A stretch of 48,509 bases of DNA, taken from NCBI GenBank assembly GCA_964235605.1, contig CAXSCR010000036.1, positions 1 to 48,509 on the forward strand, given 5' to 3'. This stretch comes from DATCRE01 sp964235605. Lineage in GTDB: Bacteria; Bacteroidota; Bacteroidia; Cytophagales; Cyclobacteriaceae. The translations under genes and the position numbers were made by a program. The notes beneath the pieces were generated by a model that saw only the letters and a program-made list of their open reading frames with translations, made no database searches and had not been told where the DNA came from. This document shows, piece after piece, positions 25,051 to 34,842 of this stretch. Numbering within the stretch: position 1 is the first letter of the stretch; every line of letters starts with the position of its first letter.

Positions 25051-26316
25051 TTAATTCGACCTTATTGCTGCCACGGGATCAAGTCTAGCTGCCATTGCTG
25101 CGGGGACAATTCCGGAGATGAGTCCGATAACGGAAGATACGCCTAAGCCTAGCACTATGTTTTTAATAGTAAGCGTTACAATCAAGTCACCCATGGGAAT
25201 AAACGTTATCAGATAAACTAGACAGAGACCTGCAAAACCTCCTATCAAACTAAGAAATATCGCTTCAAATAGAAATTGAAACAGAATAAAGAAATTCTTA
25301 GCGCCTAAGGATTTTTGTAAGCCTATTATAGATGTACGTTCCTTTACGGACACAAACATAATGTTGGCTATACCGAAGCCACCAACCAAAATAGAAAAGC
25401 CACCAATTACCCAACCGGCTAATCCTACAACATCAAACACGCCACTTACCATACTGGCAATGGCTTCCGGTCTGTTAATGGCAAAATTGTCTTTGGCTGT
25501 TGGTCTTTGGCCGCGTCTTGCCCGAAGCACACCCCTCACTTCATTCTCCAATTCCACAAGACCGATATCAGATTCATATCCTTTAACACCAAGTCTTGAG
25601 GTAACTTCATTCGGATCGCCGGTGCCGGTTTGGTATAAGCGCCTGAATGAGTTATAAGGAATGATGGTGAAATAATCATTACTGGGTGTACCCAGAAAGC
25701 TTTGTCCCTCTCTACGCGTTACGCCGATAACAACATATTTAAGATTTTTAACTTTAATAGTTTTCCCGATAGGGTCTTCATTGTTGGGAAACAAAGCTTT
25801 AGCAACTTCATAGCCTATAATTGTTGCGTTTCTACCAATTTCAAGTTCATCGAAGTTAAAGTACCGCCCTTTCTCAATATTTAATTCAAAGATGCCTTCG
25901 TAACCTTGGCTTGCTCCTCTTAAAAGAACCTGACCCATACTATTATTATTTCTTCTTACGATGGAATTTCCCTTACCAGCAAAAATTGCCAAGGCACTTG
26001 CGTGCTTTAAATTCTCCTGCATAAATTTAAATTCATTGTAAGAGATGTTAGGGCGTTGCCAAAAATCCCACCAACGATATTCGCCATCGGCATCTGCTGT
26101 GAACGGCCATTTCTCAATATAAATAACACTTGTGCCTAAGAAGTTAAGACTGTCTTTAATGTTTTTTTCTAAAGAATCGACGATAGTGAGAACAGATATA
26201 ATAGCGAAAATGCCGATTGTAACACCGAGCAGCGATAAAATAGTGCGTAATAAATTAGACTTAAGCGCTCGCCCGGCAAAGCGAAAACTTTCAAAAATGA
26301 GGTTTAATGTCTTCAT
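25051..26316 (-). CDS. ABC transporter permease, MacB/FtsX type
   Basis: 421 residues. An N-terminal membrane segment (LRTILSLLGVTIGIFAIISVLT), then a large periplasmic MacB_PCD-like domain (about residues 45-275). The FtsX domain with three membrane segments follows, including GGFGIANIMFVSVKERTSIIG and the ending GIVPAAMAARLDPVAAIRSN typical of this class. Such permeases do mechanotransmission for export of lipoproteins, peptides or drugs rather than transport through the membrane. The partner ATPase is not adjacent. The ATG at 26316 is the natural start. Monocistronic here. Confidence 0.92.
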   Translation of the reverse strand: MKTLNLIFESFRFAGRALKSNLLRTILSLLGVTIGIFAIISVLTIVDSLEKNIKDSLNFLGTSVIYIEKWPFTADADGEYRWWDFWQRPNISYNEFKFMQENLKHASALAIFAGKGNSIVRRNNNSMGQVLLRGASQGYEGIFELNIEKGRYFNFDELEIGRNATIIGYEVAKALFPNNEDPIGKTIKVKNLKYVVIGVTRREGQSFLGTPSNDYFTIIPYNSFRRLYQTGTGDPNEVTSRLGVKGYESDIGLVELENEVRGVLRARRGQRPTAKDNFAINRPEAIASMVSGVFDVVGLAGWVIGGFSILVGGFGIANIMFVSVKERTSIIGLQKSLGAKNFFILFQFLFEAIFLSLIGGFAGLCLVYLITFIPMGDLIVTLTIKNIVLGLGVSSVIGLISGIVPAAMAARLDPVAAIRSN

Positions 26317-26454
26317 CTCGCTTAATAACGCAGTTTATCAATTTGGGTTAGTCGGTACCACCGGGTTAAAATTACCAGTATCAAGACTAAAAAAAGGTTT
26401 TTTGTTACAGTTATTAAAATCTAGGTAAGGAGTTCGTAAATCATAAAATTGCCT

Positions 26455-26462
26455 TAGTTTTG
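26455..26462 (+). promoter_or_regulatory. Putative -7 box of queA
   Basis: TAGTTTTG matches TAnnTTTG about 50 bases before the queA ATG. No -33 TTG is evident at the standard spacing. Confidence 0.45.
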
Positions 26463-26511
26463 CAAACTTATTTAAAATACCCTTGATTGGGCATCCTTTG
26501 CACTAGAAAAT

Positions 26512-27558
26512 ATGAAGCTATCCGAATTCAAGTTTGAACTTCCCCAAAACCTTATTGCGCTTAGACCTTCTGATAACCGTGACGAATCACGTTTGATGGT
26601 TGTACACAAAGCCAGCGGCAAGATTGAACATAAAGTTTTTAAAGACATTGTTGAATATTTTGATAAAGGCGATGTGTTAGTTGGTAATGATACAATGGTG
26701 TTTCCAGCTAGGCTGTATGGCCGTAAGGAAAAGACAGGTGCTAAGATTGAAGTATTCTTACTTCGTGAGTTAAATGCCGAAATGCATTTATGGGATGTGT
26801 TGGTTGACCCAGCTCGTAAAATACGTGTGGGTAACAAATTATATTTTGGCAATGGTGATTTAGTAGCGGAGGTGATTGATAACACAACATCACGTGGCAG
26901 AACAATCCGTTTCCTTTTTGACGGTGATTCAGAAGCTTTTGATAAAGTGGTTGAAACTTTGGGTGAAACACCACTTCCTAAATACATCAAAAGAAAAATC
27001 GAAGCGGACGATAAAGAGCGTTTTCAAACTATATACGCTAAGAATAAAGGCGCTGTATCAGCACCAACAGCTGGTCTTCACTTTACAAAACAATTATTAA
27101 AACGTCTTCAAATTAAGGGTGTTGACATGTCATTCATTACGTTGCATATTGGTTTAGGAACTTTCCGTCCGGTGGATGTTGAGGATCTTACCAAGCATAA
27201 GATGGATTCTGAGAATTTCATTGTGGGTACTGAAGTAGTATCCGCTGTTAATAAAGCATTGGATAATAAAAATCGGGTTTGCGCTGTAGGAACAACTTCT
27301 ATGCGTTCATTAGAGTCTGCCGTATCAGCTAACAATAGATTGAAACCAAAAGAAGGATGGACCGATAAGTTTATTTTCCCACCTTATGAATTTAAGATCT
27401 GTAATGCCATGATTACCAATTTTCACATGCCTGAGTCAACCTTATTGATGATGGCTGCTGCATTTGGCGGATTTGATGTAGTTATGGAAGCGTATAAAGT
27501 TGCTAGAAAGGAAAAGTACAAGTTCCTTACTTACGGTGATGCAATGCTCATTATATAG
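26512..27558 (+). CDS. queA: S-adenosylmethionine:tRNA ribosyltransferase-isomerase QueA
   Basis: 348 residues. Transfers and isomerises the ribosyl moiety of SAM onto preQ1-modified tRNA to make epoxyqueuosine. Family motifs: FELPQNLIALRPSDNRDESRLMV at the N terminus, GDVLVGNDTMVFPARLYG, GAVSAPTAGLHFT, ITLHIGLGTFRPV, VGTTSMRSLESA and ITNFHMPESTLLMMAAAFGG. Length is normal. The ATG at 26512 gives the standard KLSEF start. No other queuosine genes are adjacent. Confidence 0.96.
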   Translation: MKLSEFKFELPQNLIALRPSDNRDESRLMVVHKASGKIEHKVFKDIVEYFDKGDVLVGNDTMVFPARLYGRKEKTGAKIEVFLLRELNAEMHLWDVLVDPARKIRVGNKLYFGNGDLVAEVIDNTTSRGRTIRFLFDGDSEAFDKVVETLGETPLPKYIKRKIEADDKERFQTIYAKNKGAVSAPTAGLHFTKQLLKRLQIKGVDMSFITLHIGLGTFRPVDVEDLTKHKMDSENFIVGTEVVSAVNKALDNKNRVCAVGTTSMRSLESAVSANNRLKPKEGWTDKFIFPPYEFKICNAMITNFHMPESTLLMMAAAFGGFDVVMEAYKVARKEKYKFLTYGDAMLII

Positions 27559-27927
27559 TTAGACGTTAATAGTTAAGCTGTTTTGTGGATTTTTTCCATG
27601 TTTTAGAAAGGCTCGGTTACAAAATGGTTACAGAATTAACCTAATGGAATAGACCTAAACAGACATGCTTTGGGGTGGCTCGTTAAGCCGTTGAAACAGT
27701 GGCAACATTTCAAAGAAGGATTCTAGTAAACCAAAATACAAAATATAGACCAAATTAAAAGTGGCACAAGATTTTTTTGTGTTACCCCTAAGTTCTTTAA
27801 CAACTTGACTTCAAAAGTAGATCTTACGAGATATTGAAGAAAGTAATATTTTTTTCCGTAAAAATTCGAATATTTCGGATTGAAAAGAACCGTAAATGGA
27901 AGGAAAGAAAGTATTCATGAAAGTTTG

Positions 27928-28110
27928 GGCAAAGATTTAGAAAAGCTGAAACGGTTCAAAGAAGTCTATAAGCATACCAACGTTCCCCATAAATGGGAGC
28001 AAGACCCTGTGCTCGGACAGTGGGTTGAAAAAATATAAGAAACTCAAGACCAAAGCTTCCCAATGAATTACTGGAGGTGTTAAAAATAATGAAGTTGATT
28101 TTTAATTTAA
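27928..28110 (+). pseudogene. Helicase-associated (HA) domain remnant
   Basis: Within the 660-base gap after queA, the plus strand reads GKDLEKLKRFKEVYKHTNVP then HKWEQDPVLGQWVEKI and a TAA at 28036-28038. The next frame continues RNSRPKLPNELLEVLKI. This matches the pattern of helicase-associated domain repeats (W..L..F...GH..VP...D..LG.WV..QR......L...R..LL). A frame change and the lack of any start or helicase domain mark it as a fragment. The rest of 27559-28218 shows nothing coding. Confidence 0.5.
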
Positions 28111-28218
28111 TTTTCTTCACTAGCGTTGCGTTGTTGTCTTCAATAATTCTTTGAAAGCCTTGACAGTGTTTAGGTTACAATCATCTTTACCTGGAACTGA
28201 TTTCAAATTTTTAAAAAA

Positions 28219-31032
28219 TTAAAAATAATCAGGCCACCTAGAAAACTCCATAATTTGACCTTCCTCTATCATAATTTTTCCTTGGACAGACAGCTTATAA
28301 CCCACCGCCCCGACACTAGAACCTATACTAACCCCTTCTGTTTGGCTGCAGAATATACTCCCGCACAAACTATTTTGTATTTCTACAGGGCTCTCTTTGA
28401 CTACTTCAATAGCTGGACAAGGTCCACACGCATATTTTAATCTGAGCTTTACCAAAAACGTTCCAGGAAATAAAAATGTATGACTTGGGTTAGCTTCAGT
28501 TGATATTGAACCGTCGCCAAAATCCCAACTGTATTGAAGTGTACAGCCTGACTCAAGTTTGTCTAGAATCGGGGTAAAAATATATTTATCATTAGATTTA
28601 TCATATTGAAAGCTTAACGATACCTGAAGGCATTCATAAGGTTTCTCATAAGCGCCCAAATCAAGGCTGTTGTTGCCCAATATCGAAGTATAATTAACAT
28701 ATCTTTTTAGCCCCATAATATCCATTGTCACAGTTGAGTCAAGAGCGTTATGATCTCCATAATCAATCGCTGATGATGTACTTTGCAATGCCAAATCACC
28801 AAAATCTGGAATCAGGTTATTGTAATCTTTAATCCAAACCCCTCCATTAGGAGTATCCGATGATACATAAAGCTTTTTATCATTTTCATCATAATAGGCA
28901 GATTCTATTTCATTATCTACCATCTGTGGATTCACATCATTACCTAAATCCTTTTTATATATCTTTTGCTCACCTGTTATCGTATTTAAAGTCCATAGTC
29001 CTCCACTATTTTCACAGCCTACGTATATTAAATGCTGTTCTTCGTTTTTATCAATAGTATTTATAAGATTTGTGCCCAGTAGTGAATTGTGAGTATCGTA
29101 TATTTTACTTGTGTTATTGCTTCGATCCCATACAAAAAGTCCGGCATGCGTTCCGATGTAAAATTTATTTTCATTATGATCGATAAATATTTGGGTAGTT
29201 AAGTTAGAAGGCAATGCCGTATTACCGGAAGTTAAAGGAATTCCTCCTGTTGTACTGTAAACACCTGTTGTATTGTCGGTTCGATTCCACCACCAAAATC
29301 CATGTCCTGTAGAATAATATAAAATATTTTCCCGATCATCAAGATATATCCGATGACCATTCCAATAAGGTCCATCACCAATTTCATTAACATCAGGAAT
29401 AGAAATGGGCATTGATGTTTTATTGATCCATCGTTTCGAGTTATTAGTTAAGTTTAATTCTAATAAGCCGTAAAACTTGTTATCAGGCCAATAAAATACA
29501 GGCGCGTACAATAGGTTATTTTCATTGTCTATTACAATATCTTGAATTTTACATTGACTGTAAGTTATTGATTCCCCTATTAATGGATCAATAACTGCGC
29601 TGACACCAGTTACTCTGTCAATTGATAACATACCTGTTCTTGCTGATGCAAAATAAATTTTATTACCAGTCGCATGTATAGATTTCTCTGGCCTTTGTAT
29701 CCTGCCCCACTCAAAATTTGTATGCAATGTACTAGTGGGAAGACCATTTGTAAGAGAATTAAAATCTATAACCTGAACCCTGAAGCCAGAGATGTAAAGT
29801 TTATTATAAAGTGCATCTTTGAATGTATAATATAGATGCTGACCTGGCATTATTGGTCCGGAGAATGATAGAGTATTTTCATATTTGCGGTCTGATTGTT
29901 CAACTGATATCACACTGGTTCTTGGAAATTTACCTTCAAAACTTGGTGCTTTTATAAATACAGGATCAGTTTGTAGATTCTTATCCCCAGGAACTCCATA
30001 GCCACCTTGTATAATATTATTTTGAATAACAGGATTGCTGTGATTATTTAGTATTTGTTGATAGCTTAATGAAGGCTGAAAAGTACCCTTGAAATTTTTC
30101 CATAGAATTGAATTCTTTATTACAGAAGCTGAATTGGTGTTATATACCGCGCCACCATCCTGAATAGCCTGATTCATACTCCATGTACAATTGATATATG
30201 TAGCATCACTCCCAATATTAGCGACTGCTCCGCCTAATTCATCCGCTTTATTTGTTGAGAATGAACAATTTATAAACCGTGGTAAATTCGATCCATTAAC
30301 TTTATAATTGCCTACGCCTCCGCCTCTAACCGCTATGTTCCCATTAAAAAAGCAATTCATTATTTCAGGTGAAACTGTTCCTTCGATAGAAATATTGGCT
30401 AGACCTCCACCATATAGATTAGCACTATTGTTTAAAAATTCACAATTATTAATTTTAGGTGCGGTTGTACTGCTCAAACTAAGGATTTGAAGGCCACCAC
30501 CTGAATTATTATAGGATGCATCTGATGCACCGTTGGCATTCCCTTGTGTTATTATAAAACCATCAATCCCTGAAGTTTGGTCTACATCTTTAGCGACTAT
30601 AACATGATAGCTGTTATCAGATTTGTCAAATAACGACCCTAAGTCTCCGCTTAATACGGTTCTGTTATTTCGCCAGTTCCGAGTTTCTTTCGAAGTTTCG
30701 TTTCCGATAAAACCACCATAAAGAAATGTTTGCCCCGAAACAACAAATGATACAGTTCTATCAAGTGTAGGAGTGGGACGATATTCGCCTTGTGCAACCC
30801 ATATCTCCTTACTGCCAGATAAACTTGTAGTACTGGTAAGGGCCTGTTGCAAATCTGGATATGCTTTAGCCCATGTACTTCCATCACCAGTTGTAGCAGC
30901 TCCTTTTTTGACGTATATGATTTTAGTATTTTGACTATGTACCAAAGAGATAGCGCTTAGGTTACAGAATAGAAGCAAACAGATTATGTGTTGAAATCTT
31001 CTGAACTGAATTTGGTGAGTTATATTTTTCAT
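28219..31032 (-). CDS. Secreted beta-helix, propeller and PKD-domain surface protein (C-terminally truncated)
   Basis: 937 residues. Signal peptide (hydrophobic IICLLLFCNLSAISLVHS, cleavage near residue 34), then a DUF1565-like start IIYVKKGAATTGDGSTWAKAY. A parallel beta-helix runs to about residue 340. A region of YIGTHAGLFVWDRSNNT-type blades resembling a two-component-regulator propeller spans ~430-740. A choice-of-anchor-Q-like DLGAYE, a PKD domain with YSWDFGDGSIS (~805-885) and a short tail follow. The tail GYKLSVQGKIMIEEGQ then WPDYF equals the start of the C-terminal domain of the protein encoded at 32.9-34 kb, but stops at WPDY, losing ~85 residues. Third gene of the surface operon. 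Confidence 0.8.
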   Translation of the reverse strand: MKNITHQIQFRRFQHIICLLLFCNLSAISLVHSQNTKIIYVKKGAATTGDGSTWAKAYPDLQQALTSTTSLSGSKEIWVAQGEYRPTPTLDRTVSFVVSGQTFLYGGFIGNETSKETRNWRNNRTVLSGDLGSLFDKSDNSYHVIVAKDVDQTSGIDGFIITQGNANGASDASYNNSGGGLQILSLSSTTAPKINNCEFLNNSANLYGGGLANISIEGTVSPEIMNCFFNGNIAVRGGGVGNYKVNGSNLPRFINCSFSTNKADELGGAVANIGSDATYINCTWSMNQAIQDGGAVYNTNSASVIKNSILWKNFKGTFQPSLSYQQILNNHSNPVIQNNIIQGGYGVPGDKNLQTDPVFIKAPSFEGKFPRTSVISVEQSDRKYENTLSFSGPIMPGQHLYYTFKDALYNKLYISGFRVQVIDFNSLTNGLPTSTLHTNFEWGRIQRPEKSIHATGNKIYFASARTGMLSIDRVTGVSAVIDPLIGESITYSQCKIQDIVIDNENNLLYAPVFYWPDNKFYGLLELNLTNNSKRWINKTSMPISIPDVNEIGDGPYWNGHRIYLDDRENILYYSTGHGFWWWNRTDNTTGVYSTTGGIPLTSGNTALPSNLTTQIFIDHNENKFYIGTHAGLFVWDRSNNTSKIYDTHNSLLGTNLINTIDKNEEQHLIYVGCENSGGLWTLNTITGEQKIYKKDLGNDVNPQMVDNEIESAYYDENDKKLYVSSDTPNGGVWIKDYNNLIPDFGDLALQSTSSAIDYGDHNALDSTVTMDIMGLKRYVNYTSILGNNSLDLGAYEKPYECLQVSLSFQYDKSNDKYIFTPILDKLESGCTLQYSWDFGDGSISTEANPSHTFLFPGTFLVKLRLKYACGPCPAIEVVKESPVEIQNSLCGSIFCSQTEGVSIGSSVGAVGYKLSVQGKIMIEEGQIMEFSRWPDYF

Positions 31033-31067
31033 TCTATTGATGTTATATCAAACTATTGTCTTATACA

Positions 31068-32192
31068 TTAATTTTTCAAATTTTTCTTCCTGACGTATTC
31101 AAATCCAAAGCGCACATTTAATTTGTTTGCATAAGGATCACTAGTATGGGTTGAATATAAATTATACATGAATTGCACATTTCCATTAACTCTTGGTATA
31201 AAAGAGAAATCCTTTTTTATTCCTGCTATGTAACTCCAAATCCCAATTCGTTTACGTTCATTTAATGAAAATGGTATTGAACTGCTCATCCTCTCTGCAT
31301 CTAACCGTACAGATAAGCCCTTAAATATAATTACTTCTGTAAACGATCTGATTCCATATACCCTAAACTGGTTATAAGATTGATCGTGTTTTCCAAAACG
31401 AACTCGCTCATTCCAGCCCTGACCAATTGACCAGTAACTCGTCAGCCGATATTTCAATGCTGGATTAATATCTAACATATAAGCACCTCCGTTTAGAACT
31501 TGAAATGTTAGACCTGGGACGAACTTTTCATATTTGCGTAATCTTTTAAGTTTATCACGCTTTTGTGACAACTCACTTGTTTTGCTTAAGACAGAACCTA
31601 ATTTTCTCTGGTATTTTGAAACACTTTCTATGCTTTCTTGAAGCTGTTTTTCGAAAGTGGCCATTTGTAGTGCTACCAGTTTCCTTGACCGTGCTAGAGT
31701 CTCTTTTTTATATTCGTCAGGCTTCTTATATGATTCTAACTTCGCCTTTTGTTCTTTTATTAATGATTCTTGCTTTTGAAGTTCTGTTAATTCATCGTTT
31801 ACAGGTAGTTTCGAGATAGCATCTTCTTTAATCGTTTTGGCTTTTTCGAGATTGCCCTCACTAACCTGTTTAATATCTTGAGTGTATTCATCAATTTTAC
31901 CCGCTGTTGTAGATAGTTCATTGGTTGTACTTTTGACTTTATCAACATCCTTTAGGTTCGTTACTTTATCAAGATCTTTTTTTACATTTATATTAATATC
32001 AGGATTCCTAGCAGAAGAAATATCGCCGACTGAAGCATCTCCGATTGCTGGAATAGATGGATCATTGATTTTTAAATCACTGTTAGGCATTTTTAAACTA
32101 TTGGGTATTATCCCGTCCGTCTTTAAATCATTAGTAGGAAGATTTATATTTCCAGGCAAATTACCGTGTCCTTCAGCTTCTTTAGATAACAA
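31068..32192 (-). pseudogene. C-terminal part of coiled-coil/outer-membrane barrel protein (after in-frame TAA)
   Basis: 374 codons in the same frame as the fragment at 32250-32825, separated only by one TAA (32250-32252) and 19 further sense codons. Residues up to ~215 are repetitive and coiled-coil (ELQKQESLIKEQKAKLESYKK, KRDKLKRLRKYEKF). The last ~150 alternate in beta strands ending in FGFEYVRKK, the look of an outer-membrane barrel. The TTG at 32192 is not a convincing start and no signal peptide is present. Without readthrough this part would not be exported. Confidence 0.7.
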
Positions 32193-32249
32193 ATTTAATT
32201 TTTCATCAATATTGCTTTTAGGTGCATTTGAAAGTTCCTGTATTTTCGT

Positions 32250-32825
32250 TTATGTATTATTTAAATTGGATTTTATTTTTTCAACATCATCTAATGGCAA
32301 GGAATTTAAATTCCTCAAGCTATCCAGCTTGCCGGTAGCTTTATTACTCAGAGAACTAGCATTTTCCTTATTTACTTTTATTATAGAAACCTTATCTGTA
32401 AGTGATGTTTTATATCCTTGAATATTATGATTCAAACTATCTACAATACTATTATCCTTCTGCAAAAGCTTGTTGCCTGTATTATTAATTTTCGTTTGCA
32501 AAGAATCTATATGTGATAACTGTTTGTTTTTTATACTCTCAATTACATGTGATTTTTGATTAATTATACCCGTGGCGTTATTGAAGTTCTGAGCCATAGA
32601 ATCGACAATAATTAGTTTATTTCCTTTGAGACTATCTAAGCGATGTATTAGCACTATATCTTTAACTCTTTGTTTTACAGATTTGATAGAATTACTGTCT
32701 GCCCCTTGCTTCTCACCTCCCATGATTATAGATCTATTTAAGGAATCTACTTCTTGAGCAATCACTTGGGCTTCAAGCTGGAAAGCTGAAAAGGTTAATG
32801 CTGCTATGATTAAAATATATTTCAC
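32250..32825 (-). CDS. N-terminal part of coiled-coil/outer-membrane barrel protein
   Basis: 191 codons: signal peptide (MKYILIIAALTFSAFQLEAQ), then Ser/Asn/Lys-rich coiled-coil sequence (VDSLNRSIIM, HIDSLQTKINNTGNKLLQKD). It ends in NLNNT and a TAA at 32250. The frame stays open past this stop through TKIQELSNAPKS into the 31068-32192 segment, so the ancestral gene spanned 31068-32825 (585 codons). A single CAA or AAA to TAA change would explain it. Lies 45 bases after the LamG/FnIII gene, probably the same operon. Function unknown. Confidence 0.75.
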   Translation of the reverse strand: MKYILIIAALTFSAFQLEAQVIAQEVDSLNRSIIMGGEKQGADSNSIKSVKQRVKDIVLIHRLDSLKGNKLIIVDSMAQNFNNATGIINQKSHVIESIKNKQLSHIDSLQTKINNTGNKLLQKDNSIVDSLNHNIQGYKTSLTDKVSIIKVNKENASSLSNKATGKLDSLRNLNSLPLDDVEKIKSNLNNT

Positions 32826-32869
32826 AATAAAAACTGATCATTCATTTTCAATAAGGCCTTTGAAAATGT

Positions 32870-34012
32870 TTAAGGTTTTGTTTTAGTTTCTTTAAGGCGA
32901 TTGTTTTCTGCTTCTAATATTTTCATGCGCTCATCCATCTCAATGAGATACAACGACAATTCTTCTATCTTTTCTAAGAGTAAAACATTGATCTGAGCCA
33001 TATCGATGCCGTCTTTTTGTACAGTCTCTGCAGAGGGTATATTTGGAAGATGACCGTTTGTGGCTATATATTTCTTTAAGCTAGGTATATCAGTAAGTAC
33101 GTGATCTTTATCAAAAACATAGTCGGGCCAAGCTGATTGTAAAGCAACTTTTACACCTTCGGCCATAACCTTACCTTTAACAGCTAGTTTATAACCGGTA
33201 GGAATAGCTTGTGTACCAATACCTACACTCCCATTGTTATCACAGAAAAGATTAGCACACAATTGCGTAACTCCCTCAATAAATAATGTTACAGCAACCT
33301 CCTTTGTATAGGTTGTACTGCTGCCACCTTCATTTTTCGCCTTTATGCGGTAATAGTAAGTAGTACCTTTAGCTAGCCCATCATTTGAATAAGTTCCCGC
33401 ATTGGCTTCTGTCGTCGCTATTAAATTAAAACCAGTACCGGGCGTTAATGAGCGCTCAATCACAAATCCCGTTTCGTTGTTAGATTTATCTATCCAAGAT
33501 AAATCAATCGAAGTTCCTGAGGTAGCAACTGCTCTTAACCCAGTAGGTGCTGTTGGAGGAGCATCAGCAGTGGTCGCAAATATTTCTGTGGTATAGTTTG
33601 AATTACCACCAGCATTAATTGCTCTCATGCGGTAATAGTACTTGGTCTTAGGCAACAGACCATCATCCATAAAAGAAAGTGCATTCGCAGGCGTAGTAAA
33701 GATTAAGGTAAAAGAACTACCTGCGGTTTGTGATCGCTCAATTTGAAATCCCGTCTCAGTACTTGAACCATCAGTCCAATTTAAAATGATTGCGGTTGAT
33801 GATTTGGGAGCAGCACTGAGTCCAGTTGGAGCGGCAGGTGCAGTTGCACTGGTAAGTGCAGTAGCTTCAGTTGTGTAGGGTGAATTTCCGCTGTTATTTA
33901 TTGCTCTTATGCGATAAAAGTACCTTGTATCAACTAATAGACCCGTGTCTGTATACGAGTTTAAATCGGGCCCCAACGTTTTAATAATAGCAAAACTATT
34001 ACCTGATGACAA
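32870..34012 (-). pseudogene. FnIII repeats and tail-fibre-like C-terminal domain (frameshifted from LamG part)
   Basis: Frame open from about 34128; a TTG at 34012 is the first start-like codon. It encodes three fibronectin type III domains (repeated APTGL, NETGFVIERS, YYYRMRAINAGGNSNYT). A linker with CANLFCDNNGSVGIGT follows, and then the C-terminal domain common on Bacteroidota surface/tail-fibre-like proteins: YKLAVKGKVMAEGVKV, WPDYVFDKDHVL, NGHLPNIPSAE, and a terminal coiled coil ELSLYLIEMDERMKILEAEN. It lacks its own signal peptide and clearly continues the LamG ORF upstream in another frame, so the parent gene is 32870-34767. Confidence 0.8.
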
Positions 34013-34098
34013 TGATCTTTCAACTTGAAATCCAGTTTCATCAGTCGATCCATCACTCCAGCTAAGGTTGATAGAAGTAGATGAAGCAGCGATAGCTT

Positions 34099-34767
34099 TT
34101 AGATTTGTAGGCGGAAGTGTGGTGACTTAATAAGGGCTAGGACTTGCGCAGGTGTTAGCGCTGTATCATAAATGCGCACATCATCAATTGTACCATTCCA
34201 ATAATCATTATTACTGACGTTACGACCTATAAAGGCTTTAGAGAGTACTAAATTCCATGCTCTTGGAGATGAAACGACCTCAACACCGTCAGCATACAAT
34301 TTAGCCGTAGTGCCATTGTAGGTTAAACAGATGTGATGCCAAACCCCTACAGCCCAGAAATTAGCAGCCGTTAAATTGTTTCCAAATGCGCCTCCAATCA
34401 ATGAAGTTCCATTTTGACCAATGAACATAGACTGACCATTTGTTGCTGTACCAAAACTAGCAATGACATGGGAAGCTGTTGTTATATTTGTTTTTGCCCA
34501 TGCGCTAATACTTCTGGTTTTATTCCCGGAAGGAAGGCCTGAAGGATTTCCTAAATCTATACATTGGTTTGTACCATTTATCGTTAACGCATGGCTTCCT
34601 TCTTTACTAACTGTAGTAAAGGTTGCTCCATTAATAATTGTACCATGATAAGATTTACCTGAAGCATCAGTGGCATTATTGTTTAACTGCCATAATCCGA
34701 CCTGGGCATTTACAGAGGTTATAAATGTTAGCAAGAGGACGGTGAGAAAGAATTTTCTAATTTTCAT
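34099..34767 (-). CDS. LamG-domain secreted protein, N-terminal part
   Basis: 222 codons: signal peptide (FFLTVLLLTFITSVNA), then a LamG/concanavalin-like domain (VGLWQLNNNATDASGKSYHG, FWAVGVWHHICLTYNG, GTIDDVRIYDTALTPAQVLAL). After ALIKS the frame runs out of register. One frame over, the sequence continues TTLPPTNLKAIAASSTSIN into the first FnIII domain. The shift lies near 34125-34132, with no homopolymer there. Together the two pieces would form a LamG-FnIII(x3)-tail-fibre adhesin of about 630 residues. Confidence 0.8.
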   Translation of the reverse strand: MKIRKFFLTVLLLTFITSVNAQVGLWQLNNNATDASGKSYHGTIINGATFTTVSKEGSHALTINGTNQCIDLGNPSGLPSGNKTRSISAWAKTNITTASHVIASFGTATNGQSMFIGQNGTSLIGGAFGNNLTAANFWAVGVWHHICLTYNGTTAKLYADGVEVVSSPRAWNLVLSKAFIGRNVSNNDYWNGTIDDVRIYDTALTPAQVLALIKSPHFRLQI

Positions 34768-34842
34768 ATGGAGATAATAATGGGAAGGCTATTAACTTAT
34801 GTTTTATTTTTGGCTTGTATTTTCTAATTAATTAAGAAAGCG

